Assembly (NCBI GenBank): GCA_019636565.1
Contig: JAHBXG010000004.1
Location: 1 to 36,948 of the forward strand
Reading direction: 5' to 3'
Length of the DNA stretch: 36,948 bases
Source: Phycisphaeraceae bacterium
Lineage (GTDB): Bacteria > Planctomycetota > Phycisphaerae > Phycisphaerales > UBA1924
This document shows, one piece after another, positions 7,891 through 16,188 of this stretch; positions within the stretch are counted from its first letter, which is position 1, and the number at the start of each line of letters is the position of its first letter. Below the pieces are notes generated by a model. It searched no databases, was not told the DNA's origin, and saw nothing but the letters and a program-made list of their open reading frames with translations. Both the position numbers and the translations under genes were made by a program.

Positions 7891-9621
7891 CTATGCGCCC
7901 CGCATCGGAATATCGATTTTCTGTTCCTTCGCGCACGCTTTGGCTTCGTCATAGCCCGCATCCACGTGCCGGAAGACTCCCATCGCCGGATCGTTCGTAA
8001 GCACACGTCGGAGACGGGCCGCGGCATCGGGGGTTCCGTCCGCGACAATGACCTGACCGGCGTGCTGGCTAAAGCCGATGCCCACGCCGCCCCCGTGGTG
8101 AAAACTCACCCACGACGCCCCGCTTGCGACGTTGACCATGGCGTTGAGAATCGCCCAGTCGCTGACAGCATCGGTGCCGTCTTTCATGCCTTCGGTTTCG
8201 CGATTCGGGCTGGCGACACTGCCGCAATCGAGGTGATCGCGACCGATGACAATGGGGGCCTTGATCTTGCCGGATTTGACGAGATCGTTCAGCATCACCC
8301 CCGCCTTATCGCGCTGACCTTGGCCGAGCCAGCAGATGCGGGCGGGGAGGCCTTGGAAGGCGATCCGTTCGCGGGCCATCTTGAGCCAGCGGTGGAGGCC
8401 CTTGTCCTTCGGAAAGAGCTTGATGAGTGCCGCGTCGGCTGTGAAAATATCCTCCGGGTCTCCCGAGAGCGCAACGAAGCGGAACGGGCCGCGCCCGACG
8501 CAGAACTGCGGGCGGATGTACGCGGGGACGAAGCCCGGGAACGCGAACGCATCCTTGAAACCCTGGTCGAGAGCACGCTGCCGGATGTTGTTGCCGTAGT
8601 CGAACGTGATCGCGCCGCGCTTCTGAAGGGCGACCATGGCGCGCACGTGACGCTCCATGGTCTTCATGCTTTCTTCTTCGTACTTCTTGGGATTCTTCGT
8701 TCGGAGTTTGGCGGCCTCGTCCAGCGACATGCCGGCCGGCACGTAGTGCAGCGCATCATGGGCGCTGGTTTGATCGGTCAGCGCGTCTGGTGTGATCTTG
8801 CGGGCGAGCAGCCGATCGAGCATGTCCACCGCGTTGCAGCACACGCCAACGCTCAAGGCCTTCTTTTCCTTCGCATACTTCATGGCCCGGTCGATCGCTT
8901 CATCAAGTGTCGGAGCCACTTCGTCGAGGTACCGGTCTTTCACTCGCCGCTCAAGACGCGTTTGATCCACATCCGCAATGAGGCAGGTTCCGCCGTTCAT
9001 GGTGATTGCCAGCGGCTGCGCCCCGCCCATCCCGCCGCACCCCGCCGTAACGCACAGTTTGCCCGCAAGGTCGCTCTTGTAATGCTGCTCGCCCAATTCG
9101 CGGAAAGTCTCGTACGTTCCCTGCACGATGCCCTGAGTGCCGATGTAGATCCACGATCCGGCCGTCATCTGGCCGTACATCATGAGGCCTTTCGCGGCAA
9201 GGTCATCGAAATGTTTTTGTGTCGCCCAATGGGGCACGAGGTTGCTGTTGGCAATGAGCACGCGCGGCGCGTCCGGGTGCGTTTCAATGACTCCAACCGG
9301 CTTGCCGGATTGAACCAGCAACGTCTCGTCGGGTTCGAGCCTCTTAAGAGTCGCGACAATCGCATCAAACGCGGGCCAGGAGCGTGCCGCCTGCCCCCGC
9401 CCGCCGTAGACAACAAGGTCATCCGGCCGCTCGGCGACCTCGGGATCGAGGTTGTTCATGAGCATCCGCATCGCGGCTTCGGTCTGCCACGTCTTGCAGG
9501 TCTTCTTGTTGCCGCGGGGAGCGCGGACGACGCGCGGGCCGGAGGTCGGCTTTTCCGACTTCGCGGCATCGGCGAGGATCTTCGAAACCTTGTCGGTTGT
9601 GTCAGAAACTTTGGACGGCAT
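7891..9621 (-). CDS. hutU: urocanate hydratase (histidine degradation, step 2)
   Basis: Adds water to urocanate to give imidazolone propionate, using tightly bound NAD as electrophile. 576 residues, as usual for urocanase (about 555-560) plus a short basic N-terminal extension. Seen are the NAD-binding turn [12 protein letters not shown], the active-site segment [19 protein letters not shown] with its conserved Cys, the substrate region [16 protein letters not shown], and the closing [17 protein letters not shown]. The start ATG 9621 is well supported by GAGGAG 6-7 bases upstream. It is the first gene of hutU-hutG-hutI. An inverted repeat lies between the ATG and a candidate promoter, a possible site for a hut regulator, though no regulator gene of this kind is in the window. 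Confidence 0.97.
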   Translation of the reverse strand: MPSKVSDTTDKVSKILADAAKSEKPTSGPRVVRAPRGNKKTCKTWQTEAAMRMLMNNLDPEVAERPDDLVVYGGRGQAARSWPAFDAIVATLKRLEPDETLLVQSGKPVGVIETHPDAPRVLIANSNLVPHWATQKHFDDLAAKGLMMYGQMTAGSWIYIGTQGIVQGTYETFRELGEQHYKSDLAGKLCVTAGCGGMGGAQPLAITMNGGTCLIADVDQTRLERRVKDRYLDEVAPTLDEAIDRAMKYAKEKKALSVGVCCNAVDMLDRLLARKITPDALTDQTSAHDALHYVPAGMSLDEAAKLRTKNPKKYEEESMKTMERHVRAMVALQKRGAITFDYGNNIRQRALDQGFKDAFAFPGFVPAYIRPQFCVGRGPFRFVALSGDPEDIFTADAALIKLFPKDKGLHRWLKMARERIAFQGLPARICWLGQGQRDKAGVMLNDLVKSGKIKAPIVIGRDHLDCGSVASPNRETEGMKDGTDAVSDWAILNAMVNVASGASWVSFHHGGGVGIGFSQHAGQVIVADGTPDAAARLRRVLTNDPAMGVFRHVDAGYDEAKACAKEQKIDIPMRGA

Positions 9622-9636
9622 TCATCGCTCCTCAAG

Positions 9637-9684
9637 CACTCGTCGGGAAGCCCGAGTGTAGTAAACGGAGGCCGCGACAGTGAA
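9637..9684 (-). promoter_or_regulatory. candidate hutU promoter with inverted repeat over the start point
   Basis: On the minus strand TTCACT (9684-9679), an 18-base spacer and TACACT (9660-9655) form a weak sigma-70-like pair, each 4 of 6 to consensus. The inverted repeat CACTCG (9637-9642) / CGAGTG (9653-9658), with a 10-base spacer, covers the end of the -10 and the expected start point. It could be an operator or a 5' leader hairpin. Inference only. Confidence 0.35.
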
Positions 9685-9698
9685 GGCGAAACCGCCCG

Positions 9699-9704
9699 TA
9701 TTCT
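9699..9704 (+). promoter_or_regulatory. -10-like box placed for a leaderless message
   Basis: TATTCT (4 of 6 to TATAAT) ends 6 bases before the ATG of the zinc-ribbon gene at 9711, and there is no Shine-Dalgarno. This spacing would make transcription start at or very near the A of ATG. No good -35 is seen. Confidence 0.3.
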
Positions 9705-9710
9705 CTGTCA

Positions 9711-10124
9711 ATGCGTTGCGGCGGCTGCGGCTATTCCCTCGATGGACTCTCGCTTCGGAGCCGCTGCCCGGAATGCGGCAGTTTCGATCGTGACAGCGAG
9801 GACGAGGCGGAAATCCAGCGGCTGCTGGGTTCCAAACTTCGCCAGTCGATCTGGGTTCCCATCGCGCTCGCGTTGATAACGGTGCTGCTCGGCATGATGC
9901 ACCCTCTCCTCGCGCCACTGGTCGGCCTTTTCATGATCATGTTTGTCGGCGTGCTGGCCGAAGACGTCACGCGACTGCGGGGGTTCCTTCACCCGGAATG
10001 GAGCCCGGCCAGATGGCTCGCGTCGCTCGTCATTCATCTTGCGTTCTACGGTGCCTACTTCATCGCGGCATGCATCGCGTGCTGGCGTCTGATCAATAGT
10101 CCATTGGTGCGGAGCTTTTTCTGA
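9711..10124 (+). CDS. zinc-ribbon membrane protein of unknown function
   Basis: 137 residues. The N-terminus carries a zinc ribbon with Cys3, Cys6, Cys19 and Cys22 (CGGC, then CPEC). The spacing and the words GY-S-L and RCPECG are typical of a ribbon very common in planctomycetes. A charged linker follows, then hydrophobic segments: a long one at about residues 48-82, probably two passes, and another at about 105-127. The protein therefore probably sits in the inner membrane with the ribbon in the cytoplasm. No enzyme motif is seen. It lies between hutU and hutH on the opposite strand. Its stop is 4 bases from the hutH stop, and its start is divergent from hutU. A role in histidine uptake or sensing is possible but not shown. 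Confidence 0.8.
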   Translation: MRCGGCGYSLDGLSLRSRCPECGSFDRDSEDEAEIQRLLGSKLRQSIWVPIALALITVLLGMMHPLLAPLVGLFMIMFVGVLAEDVTRLRGFLHPEWSPARWLASLVIHLAFYGAYFIAACIACWRLINSPLVRSFF

Positions 10125-10128
10125 GCGA

Positions 10129-11724
10129 TTACACGCCCGCAAATGCGCCGTCGCGAATGAGCTCGGAAACCGCCTCAATGTCCGCGGTTAGCGGCCGATC
10201 TTCCGTGAGTTTCTTCACCTTCGATCGCACGATCTTGTACGCCGCTTCGACACCTTTGCCGCTCTTGAGCGGGCGGTGCGCTTCCAGTCCTTGCGCGGCA
10301 CAGATCAATTCAATCGCGACAACGTAGCGTGCCAGCTCCAGCGAACGGGCCGCCTTGGCGGCGCTCCGTGGACCGAAGGAGTTGTAATCCTCCATGCCGG
10401 CGGATGTCGGAATGTTGGCAACGCTTGCTGGTGTCGCGAGCCCAACCATCTCGTTCACGCACGCCGCGGCGGTGTACTGCGCGATCATTAGGCCACTTTG
10501 CAGGCCAGGACGGGGCGAGAGGTAAGGCTTCAAGTGGCTTTCGGGCTCGAAGGCGCCCGTGATCAGATAGATCCGCCGTTCGGCGATTCCCGCGATGTGA
10601 CAGAGCGCGATCGCAATAGTGTCGAGTGGGATCGCCAGCGGCATGCCGTGGAAGTTTGCGCCCGACAGGATGTCGCCCTTGCCGCCCGTCGTCGGAAACA
10701 CGAGCGGATTGTCGGTGACCGCACCGAGTTCGTCGTACTCGAGCACCGCGTTGAGACTTCCAAAAGCCTCCCAGCACGCGCCGAGAACGGTGGGGGAGGC
10801 GCGAAGCGAATATGGGTCCTGCACGCGAGGGTCATTGGCAATGTGGCTCGGGATGATCTCGCTGCCGCCGAGCAGATCGCGAATGCGACCGGCAACCTCA
10901 CGCATGCTTTGGTTGCAGCGAGCACGATAAAGCCGGTCATCTAGGAATTCGTCCGTTGCGCGGCAGGCATCGATTGACATCGCCGTTGCAATCGTCGCCG
11001 CACCGAACAACGTCGAAGCCTCGTGCGAAAGCAGGCTTCCCCGGCCCGCCATCAGATGCGTGCCGTTTATCAGTGCAAGTCCTTCCTTCGCGGAAAGCTC
11101 GACCGGCCTGATGCCAGCGGCCTTCATCGCGGCCCCGCCGCGCATACGCCTGCCTTTGTACTCCGCTTCGCCCTCGCCAATGGCAACAAGTGCCGCGGCC
11201 GAAAGCGGCGCAAGATCTCCCGACGCACCCACGCTCCCCACGCTCGGCACAACCGGTGTCACGCCCTTATTGAGCATCGCCACGATCGTCTCGCAGACCA
11301 CCGGGCGCACCCCGGAAAGGCCTCGAGCCAACGACGCCGCGAGAAGCAGCATCATCGCCCGAACCACATCGCGTGGCAAAGGCTCGCCCACTCCCGCGGC
11401 ATGCGACCTCACCAGATTCCTCTGAAGCGCTGCAAGATCGGCCTCGCCGATTCGCTGCTTGCTGAGTGAGCCGAAACCGGTGTTGATTCCGTAGTGCGCG
11501 TCGCCGTCTTTCAGCGCTCGTTCCACCACGGCACGAGACTTCTTCATCGCACCGATTGATTTGGAAGACACCGCGACGCGAGTTCCTTCGCGCGCAACCC
11601 GAACAACGTCGCCAATTGCGAGTGCGCTTTGATCGAGCTTCACGGTCTCTTTCGCGGCAGCACGCTTCCGTGAACCCGAGCGAGTCGAAGACCGGCGAGC
11701 GGACGATTTGTTCGTTTGTGCCAT
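10129..11724 (-). CDS. hutH: histidine ammonia-lyase (histidine degradation, step 1)
   Basis: Removes ammonia from histidine to give urocanate. The self-forming MIO cofactor triad Ala167-Ser168-Gly169 lies in SVGSVGASGDLAPLS, and the catalytic Tyr78 in HYGINTGFGSL. The late segment NSFGPRSAAKA is also characteristic. From ATG 11724 it has 531 residues, about 20 more than usual, because of a Ser/Arg/Lys-rich N-terminus (residues 6-26) that may be disordered. A TTG at 11739 is in frame but overlaps the only AGGA, so ATG is preferred; the ribosome site is weak either way. It is separated from hutUGI by the convergent zinc-ribbon gene, so it needs its own promoter in the 257 bases before it. Confidence 0.97.
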   Translation of the reverse strand: MAQTNKSSARRSSTRSGSRKRAAAKETVKLDQSALAIGDVVRVAREGTRVAVSSKSIGAMKKSRAVVERALKDGDAHYGINTGFGSLSKQRIGEADLAALQRNLVRSHAAGVGEPLPRDVVRAMMLLLAASLARGLSGVRPVVCETIVAMLNKGVTPVVPSVGSVGASGDLAPLSAAALVAIGEGEAEYKGRRMRGGAAMKAAGIRPVELSAKEGLALINGTHLMAGRGSLLSHEASTLFGAATIATAMSIDACRATDEFLDDRLYRARCNQSMREVAGRIRDLLGGSEIIPSHIANDPRVQDPYSLRASPTVLGACWEAFGSLNAVLEYDELGAVTDNPLVFPTTGGKGDILSGANFHGMPLAIPLDTIAIALCHIAGIAERRIYLITGAFEPESHLKPYLSPRPGLQSGLMIAQYTAAACVNEMVGLATPASVANIPTSAGMEDYNSFGPRSAAKAARSLELARYVVAIELICAAQGLEAHRPLKSGKGVEAAYKIVRSKVKKLTEDRPLTADIEAVSELIRDGAFAGV

Positions 11725-11981
11725 TGGTAAAGCGTTCAATCCTGAGAAGAATCGTGGACAGAAATGGGAAGTGTTCGCAAGTGATCAGGCCAAATCGGGG
11801 CCCGCATCCTACCAGCCCGGACCGCTTCAAAAACCCCTATTCCGAAGGGCGCTTTGCGGTTATGACTTTCTCGCGTGTCTGTGCCCTCCGCTCAGTTCCT
11901 GCATCTAAATTCACTCGGAACGAGTCGGCCCCGCCCGCAGAATTGGCAGCCTGCCCTTACCGAGATTGAATGGAGTTTGAC
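11725..11981. promoter_or_regulatory. divergent intergenic region hutH / ring-cleavage dioxygenase with short palindrome
   Basis: 257 bases without a gene must hold promoters for both flanking genes. I see a perfect inverted repeat ACTCG-GAA-CGAGT at 11913-11925, just after the AT-rich TCTAAATTC stretch (a possible -10 for the plus-strand gene). GGAG at 11972-11975 is 6 bases before the ATG at 11982. No clear -35 elements are seen, and nothing else stands out. Confidence 0.4.
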
Positions 11982-12929
11982 ATGTCCCAGCGAATATCAG
12001 GAATCCACCACGTCACCGCCATCACTTCCGACGCTCAGAAAAACATCGATTTCTACTGCGGCGTCTTGGGCCTCCGGCTCGTCAAGCGAACCGTGAACTT
12101 TGACGACCCGCGCAGTTACCACCTGTACTACGGAGATGAGCTCGGTCGTCCCGGAACCATTCTGACCTTTTTCGCCTGGCCCGGAGCCCATCGCGGCAGG
12201 ATCGGCGCGCCGCAGGTTTCCAGCACGGCGTTTGCTATTCCAAAGAGCTCGATCGACTTCTGGAAGAGGCGGCTCGAAGCCGCCAGCATTTCGTACGAAA
12301 TTGCGCCAACGCGATTTGGCGATCAGGTGGTCACTTTCACCGACTTCGACGGCATGCAGATCGAACTCGTCGCGACGAATGACCCGCGCGCACCGTGGTC
12401 AGCCGGTGCTGTGCCCGTGGAGCATGCGATCCGCGGCTTCCACAGCGTCTCGCTCTCCGAAAACGATCAGGAAGTCACTGCCGAAGTGCTGATCAAAACG
12501 ATGGGATTCACCGCCGCCGGTGTCGACGGCAATCGTTTCCGCTATGTCGGCGCCGACGCAAGTGGGGGAGTTGTGGATCTTCTGAGCGTCCCCGGAAGCA
12601 AAGCCGGTGCGATGGGCGCGGGTACGGTGCATCACGTCGCCTTCCGGACGCCCGATGATGCATCCGAGGCCAAGTGGCGTCGGCAACTTACCGAGGAAGG
12701 CTTCCATGTCTCGCCAGTCATGGACCGCAACTACTTCCACTCAATTTACTTCCGCGAGCCCGGGGGCGTGCTCTTTGAGATCGCCACCGACATCCCCGGC
12801 TTTGCCGTGGATGAGCCGGCCGCATCGCTGGGCATGGAACTCAAACTGCCCGCGCAGTTCGAATCGGCCCGCGCCTCGATCGAATCGCACTTGCCCAAGA
12901 TCCGTTTGCCCCAAGGAGCAAACTCATGA
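11982..12929 (+). CDS. MhqO-like ring-cleavage (extradiol-type) dioxygenase, glyoxalase fold
   Basis: 315 residues with two glyoxalase/vicinal-oxygen-chelate modules. The metal triad of extradiol enzymes is intact: His in GIHHVTAI near residue 9, His in TVHHVAFR in the second module, and Glu in VLFEIATD. The protein resembles the B. subtilis MhqO/MhqA group, which act on hydroquinones or catechols and are induced by quinone stress. ATG 11982 is chosen over the in-frame ATG 11970 because GGAG stands 6 bases before it. Its stop overlaps the start of the next gene (ATGA), an MhqD-like esterase, the same partnership as in the mhq operons. The true substrate is not known. Confidence 0.88.
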   Translation: MSQRISGIHHVTAITSDAQKNIDFYCGVLGLRLVKRTVNFDDPRSYHLYYGDELGRPGTILTFFAWPGAHRGRIGAPQVSSTAFAIPKSSIDFWKRRLEAASISYEIAPTRFGDQVVTFTDFDGMQIELVATNDPRAPWSAGAVPVEHAIRGFHSVSLSENDQEVTAEVLIKTMGFTAAGVDGNRFRYVGADASGGVVDLLSVPGSKAGAMGAGTVHHVAFRTPDDASEAKWRRQLTEEGFHVSPVMDRNYFHSIYFREPGGVLFEIATDIPGFAVDEPAASLGMELKLPAQFESARASIESHLPKIRLPQGANS

Positions 12930-13582
12930 GCGAGAAGAAACTCTCTTTCACACACCGCTTCATCCCCGCTACCGACCCGGCAATCACAGAGACGCTCCTG
13001 CTTCTCCACGGCACCGGCGGCAGCGAGCACGACTTACTCGGCTTGGGCAGCCGCCTCCGCCCCGGCGCGGCACTGCTTTCCCCTCGAGGCAAGGTCCTCG
13101 AGAACGGCATGCCCCGATTCTTCCGCCGCCTCGCTGAAGGTGTGTTCGATGTCGAAGACGTCAAAAGGCAATCGCAAGCACTTGCCGAGTTCGTCGTAGA
13201 GGCTTCGCAGGCCTACGGCCTCGATGAACGCAACATAACCGCGGTCGGCTATTCCAACGGCGCGAACATAGCAGGGGGGTTGCTCCTTTTGCGACCCAAA
13301 ACCCTTGCTGCCGCGGCCCTTCTGAGGCCCATGGTCCCCCTGCTACCCGAAAAGCTGCCGGATCTGAAGGGCAAGGAGGTTCTCATCCTGAGCGGGCGTT
13401 CGGACCCCATCGCAACGCCGACGGAAACCGCGCGGCTGGTCAAATTGTTCAGTGATGCCGGTGCCACCGTGAATCCGCTTGCCCAGCCGGACGGGCATCA
13501 GTTGAGCGATGAAGATGTCCGGGCGGCAGAGGCGTGGTTCGCGTCTAGGTCAGCCAAAGCAGAGGCAGTTACGCGACGCTGA
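12926..13582 (+). CDS. MhqD-like carboxylesterase/phospholipase, alpha/beta hydrolase
   Basis: 218 residues, the compact size of the YtpA/MhqD carboxylesterase group. The catalytic triad can be placed: Ser110 in GYSNGAN, Asp160 in SGRSDPI and His191 in PDGHQLS. The oxyanion strand LLLLHGTGGSEHDL is near the N-terminus. There is no signal peptide, so it acts in the cytoplasm. The start overlaps the stop of the dioxygenase by four bases, so the two are probably translated together. In Bacillus the pair handles quinone-like electrophiles; the same job here is inferred from pairing. Alternative: a general short-chain esterase. Confidence 0.88.
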   Translation: MSEKKLSFTHRFIPATDPAITETLLLLHGTGGSEHDLLGLGSRLRPGAALLSPRGKVLENGMPRFFRRLAEGVFDVEDVKRQSQALAEFVVEASQAYGLDERNITAVGYSNGANIAGGLLLLRPKTLAAAALLRPMVPLLPEKLPDLKGKEVLILSGRSDPIATPTETARLVKLFSDAGATVNPLAQPDGHQLSDEDVRAAEAWFASRSAKAEAVTRR

Positions 13583-13625
13583 GGTCAGCAGCGAAGCGCG
13601 ATTGACAGTACCACACCTTGTTCAG

Positions 13626-13654
13626 TTGCGTTCTGAACTTAATTCTTGTAGCAT
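13626..13654 (+). promoter_or_regulatory. candidate promoter of the lipoprotein hydrolase gene
   Basis: TTGCGT (13626-13631), exactly 17 bases, then TAGCAT (13649-13654), in a locally AT-rich gap. It matches the sigma-70 hexamers 3 of 6 and 4 of 6, so it is weak. It lies 29 bases before the GTG start. Confidence 0.3.
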
Positions 13655-13666
13655 TCTCCGCTTACC

Positions 13667-13673
13667 AAAGGAG
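13667..13673 (+). promoter_or_regulatory. ribosome binding site AAAGGAG that decides a GTG start
   Basis: AAAGGAG is 10 bases before GTG 13684 but 19 bases before ATG 13693, so the GTG is the better start of the lipoprotein gene. Confidence 0.6.
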
Positions 13674-13683
13674 AAACGCATTC

Positions 13684-15081
13684 GTGCCACTCATGCGTAC
13701 ACATCGCTCGCTCGAATTGCGATGCGCCGCAGCTTCTTCGGTTCTTGTCGCTTCGATATTAACGGGCTGCATGTCGAGGGAGCCGGCTTGCGATACTGGC
13801 GCTCGCTCGGCGCAGACCCCGCACCTCGAACGAACGGTCGGTGAACCGCAACTTGCTCAGGAATTTGCCGCAACAGTTCCCGATCGCATTGCGCGCTACG
13901 AATCACTCTCGAACGACAGCGCCGCCATTGAGTCGCTCCGCACTCTGAATTACACGCTGGTCATAGAAGAGAAGCACGTAGTCGGTGGATCGGTTCTTGT
14001 AAAAGCAAGCTATGACCCCGCGATCCCGCCTCCACCCCATCCAGACCCCGCTTTTCCGTCTTTCTACCGCGTGATTACTCCACAGCCGGATTGGCGCACT
14101 CAGATCGACAAGTCGAAGACAGAAACCTGGGGAGGAGTGACGTTTCGCGAACGAAGCGGGTTTTTCGACTTGATCATGGGAAATAAGTTTGGTCTGCTCC
14201 CCTCGCCCAAACCCGCAGCGACCGGCACGGTCGTTTGGTTCGGGGGAATCTCACAGAGTTGGAGGCTTGAGCAGAAGAACATTCTGGAACTATCTCGGCG
14301 CGGCTTCGCGGTGATCTCACCTCGCAATTCTGGACTCAATCTGTTTGTCGGACAGCGCGTCTATCTCCAGGACCTGCCGAAAGAAGAAAAGGAGCGGCGG
14401 GAGTTGTTCATTCGCCGCATTGAGCAATCCTTTCGTCCGGGTGCGACCCGCGTTGCTTACTACGAGGATGCGAGACAAGCCGGAGTTGACCTCGCGAACG
14501 ACCTCAATGAACAAATCCTCGCGACCGCCTCTGCCGCCTGGCCGATGTTGGAATTCGCCCAACAGAAGCAACCGCAACTCGTCGGCAAGCCAGTCATCGT
14601 GGTCGGGTGCAGCGGGGGAGCACCCGCGGCATTAACTTTCGTAGCTCAACACGTCGATCGTGTTGCCGGCGTAATCCTGATCGGAGCCGGACAAGACTTG
14701 CCCCAAATGCTTCTTCGAACCGACATTAACGCTGGCCAGGAGGTCATCTATTGGCGAAACGACACCCCCCTTCCCGACCAAGAGAAGCAATTCTTCGAAG
14801 CGTTCCGCGAAACCAGCACAATCGATCCGGTGAAGACAGGATTGTGTATCCCGTCAGACCGAGTACTGCTCATCCAAGCCCGTTTCGACTCGGTGGTGCC
14901 AACAGATCTGCAAGATGGCCTCTGGGAAACTTTGGGCCACCCCGAGCGATGGCGGTTCTTCGGAGGGCACCGGTTGCTGTTTTGGCGACTCGATTCCTAT
15001 GCCGGCGATATCGCTGATTGGGCGGAAGCCAAGGCAACATCAGCCGCCGTGTTGGCCAATTCCTCGCCGGTTCTGCGTTAG
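13684..15081 (+). CDS. lipoprotein with alpha/beta serine hydrolase fold, unknown substrate
   Basis: 465 residues from GTG 13684. The N-terminus has a basic start, a hydrophobic stretch and the lipobox LTGC with Cys29, so it should be a lipid-anchored protein outside the inner membrane. The hydrolase part has the nucleophile Ser310 in VVGCSGGAPAAL (elbow G-C-S-G-G), an Asp in ARFDSVVP and a His in FGGHRLLFW. Before that are long regions without family words, including a Pro-rich PPPPHPDP. I cannot assign a known family or substrate. It is 101 bases after the MhqD-like esterase, with its own candidate promoter, so it may be independent. Third-position GC looks a little lower than in neighbouring genes. 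It is convergent with the AraC-type gene. Confidence 0.8.
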   Translation: MPLMRTHRSLELRCAAASSVLVASILTGCMSREPACDTGARSAQTPHLERTVGEPQLAQEFAATVPDRIARYESLSNDSAAIESLRTLNYTLVIEEKHVVGGSVLVKASYDPAIPPPPHPDPAFPSFYRVITPQPDWRTQIDKSKTETWGGVTFRERSGFFDLIMGNKFGLLPSPKPAATGTVVWFGGISQSWRLEQKNILELSRRGFAVISPRNSGLNLFVGQRVYLQDLPKEEKERRELFIRRIEQSFRPGATRVAYYEDARQAGVDLANDLNEQILATASAAWPMLEFAQQKQPQLVGKPVIVVGCSGGAPAALTFVAQHVDRVAGVILIGAGQDLPQMLLRTDINAGQEVIYWRNDTPLPDQEKQFFEAFRETSTIDPVKTGLCIPSDRVLLIQARFDSVVPTDLQDGLWETLGHPERWRFFGGHRLLFWRLDSYAGDIADWAEAKATSAAVLANSSPVLR

Positions 15082-15092
15082 CGGCCAACAGC

Positions 15093-15118
15093 CATAACGT
15101 CCTATAATATATGTTATG
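15093..15118. terminator. possible bidirectional terminator hairpin
   Basis: CATAAC (15093-15098) pairs with GTTATG (15113-15118) across an AT-rich 14-base loop, in the 37 bases between two convergent genes. The stem is short and weak, so this is tentative. Confidence 0.25.
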
Positions 15119-16057
15119 TTAAATACGGGCGGACGAGATGCCGATCATCCGATTCCGGCGCAGCCGGCTCGGACGATGGCCGAATTCCCGCAGGAACGCG
15201 TTCGAAAGGTGGGCTTCGCTGCAGAAGCCGCACCGAGTCGCGATCGTGATCATCCGCTCCTTCGTATCCAGCACACAGGCGAGGGCCTGACGCAGCCGGA
15301 GGCGTTCCAGGTAGCGATGGACCGGGAGGCCGGTGTGCCTCTTGAAAACGCGGCAGAGGTGAAAGGGCGACATGCACACCCCCGCCGCCAGATTCTCAAG
15401 CCCGTGTGGGAGGTGTGGATTTGTGGCCAGAATCCGGCGCACCTCCTCGACCGATTCCTGGTGGAATCTGGCCTGAGCAGCGGAGGGGCGACGGCGGCGG
15501 ACCTCCCCACGGGCCTCGACGTTGGCCTCGATGATCTCGGAGATGACCTCCAGCACGGTTTCTTCCACCCGGAGCGCCTCATGGTTGGCTCCATCGGCAA
15601 GGACCGAATTCAGCGCATGAATGCGTAGCAGGGGGGCTGTCGGCGAGGGGCCGAAACTCCATGGGAAGCGGGAGGTCGGTTCATGCCGGAAGCCGGTCGC
15701 CGCAGTCAGCATGTCGGCGAGCAGCTCCGGCCGAATGTCAACCCAGTCGTTTTGAAGCCCGCTCGGCGTCAAATGGCGGCGGCGATAGGTCAGGCCCACA
15801 TTTGTGAAAAAGACCGTGTTGCGATCGGTCACCACCGGAGCGTCGGATTCCACCTTGATCTGATAGGGGATGCGCGGCAGTCCGATCGCCGGCCAGCAGT
15901 ACCCGGTTCGGTCGTGGTTCCACTCCGGATGATCAGCAGGAATGTGCAGCACTCCGACGCCGATCAGCGCGGACTCGAAGAGCGGGCGCGCCCGGTCGGT
16001 CGGGGCCATGTCAGGCCGCTTGGCGATCCCGGCAGGAATGTGCAAGGGCGGAAGCAT
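15119..16057 (-). CDS. AraC-family transcription regulator
   Basis: 312 residues from ATG 16057. The C-terminal 100 residues contain the double helix-turn-helix of the AraC/XylS family: GLENLAAGVCMSPFHLCRVF for the first, then ITIATRCGFCSEAHLSNAF and the closing FREFGHRPS-like tail (here LREFGHRPSRLRR). The N-terminal half looks like an effector-binding cupin-like domain with several HIPA/HPEW segments. The open frame reaches TTG 16192, which would overlap the GNAT stop as TTGA; ATG 16009 is a third choice. None has a clear ribosome site. It lies downstream of the GNAT gene on the same strand. The effector and target genes are unknown. Confidence 0.88.
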   Translation of the reverse strand: MLPPLHIPAGIAKRPDMAPTDRARPLFESALIGVGVLHIPADHPEWNHDRTGYCWPAIGLPRIPYQIKVESDAPVVTDRNTVFFTNVGLTYRRRHLTPSGLQNDWVDIRPELLADMLTAATGFRHEPTSRFPWSFGPSPTAPLLRIHALNSVLADGANHEALRVEETVLEVISEIIEANVEARGEVRRRRPSAAQARFHQESVEEVRRILATNPHLPHGLENLAAGVCMSPFHLCRVFKRHTGLPVHRYLERLRLRQALACVLDTKERMITIATRCGFCSEAHLSNAFLREFGHRPSRLRRNRMIGISSARI

Positions 16058-16188
16058 GTGGGTCTTTATCCGGCGGAAGGCCCCCACCGGTTCGATTTCT
16101 GTGTTGATTGCAGGGGGTTTTCGGACAGGGATCGCGAAGTTAGCAAGCGAGTGCAATTCCGAGCCGGGCTTTGGGTGTCCGCTGTTGA

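Noticed and set aside
7741..9876. 711-codon open frame on + over hutU
   Set aside because: It lies wholly antisense to the well-supported urocanase gene; long antisense frames are expected at this GC content and the translation has no domain.
15093..15118. AT-rich spot as a replication origin or attachment site
   Set aside because: Only about 25 bases, no DnaA boxes or direct repeats nearby, and no integrase; simply the gap between convergent genes.
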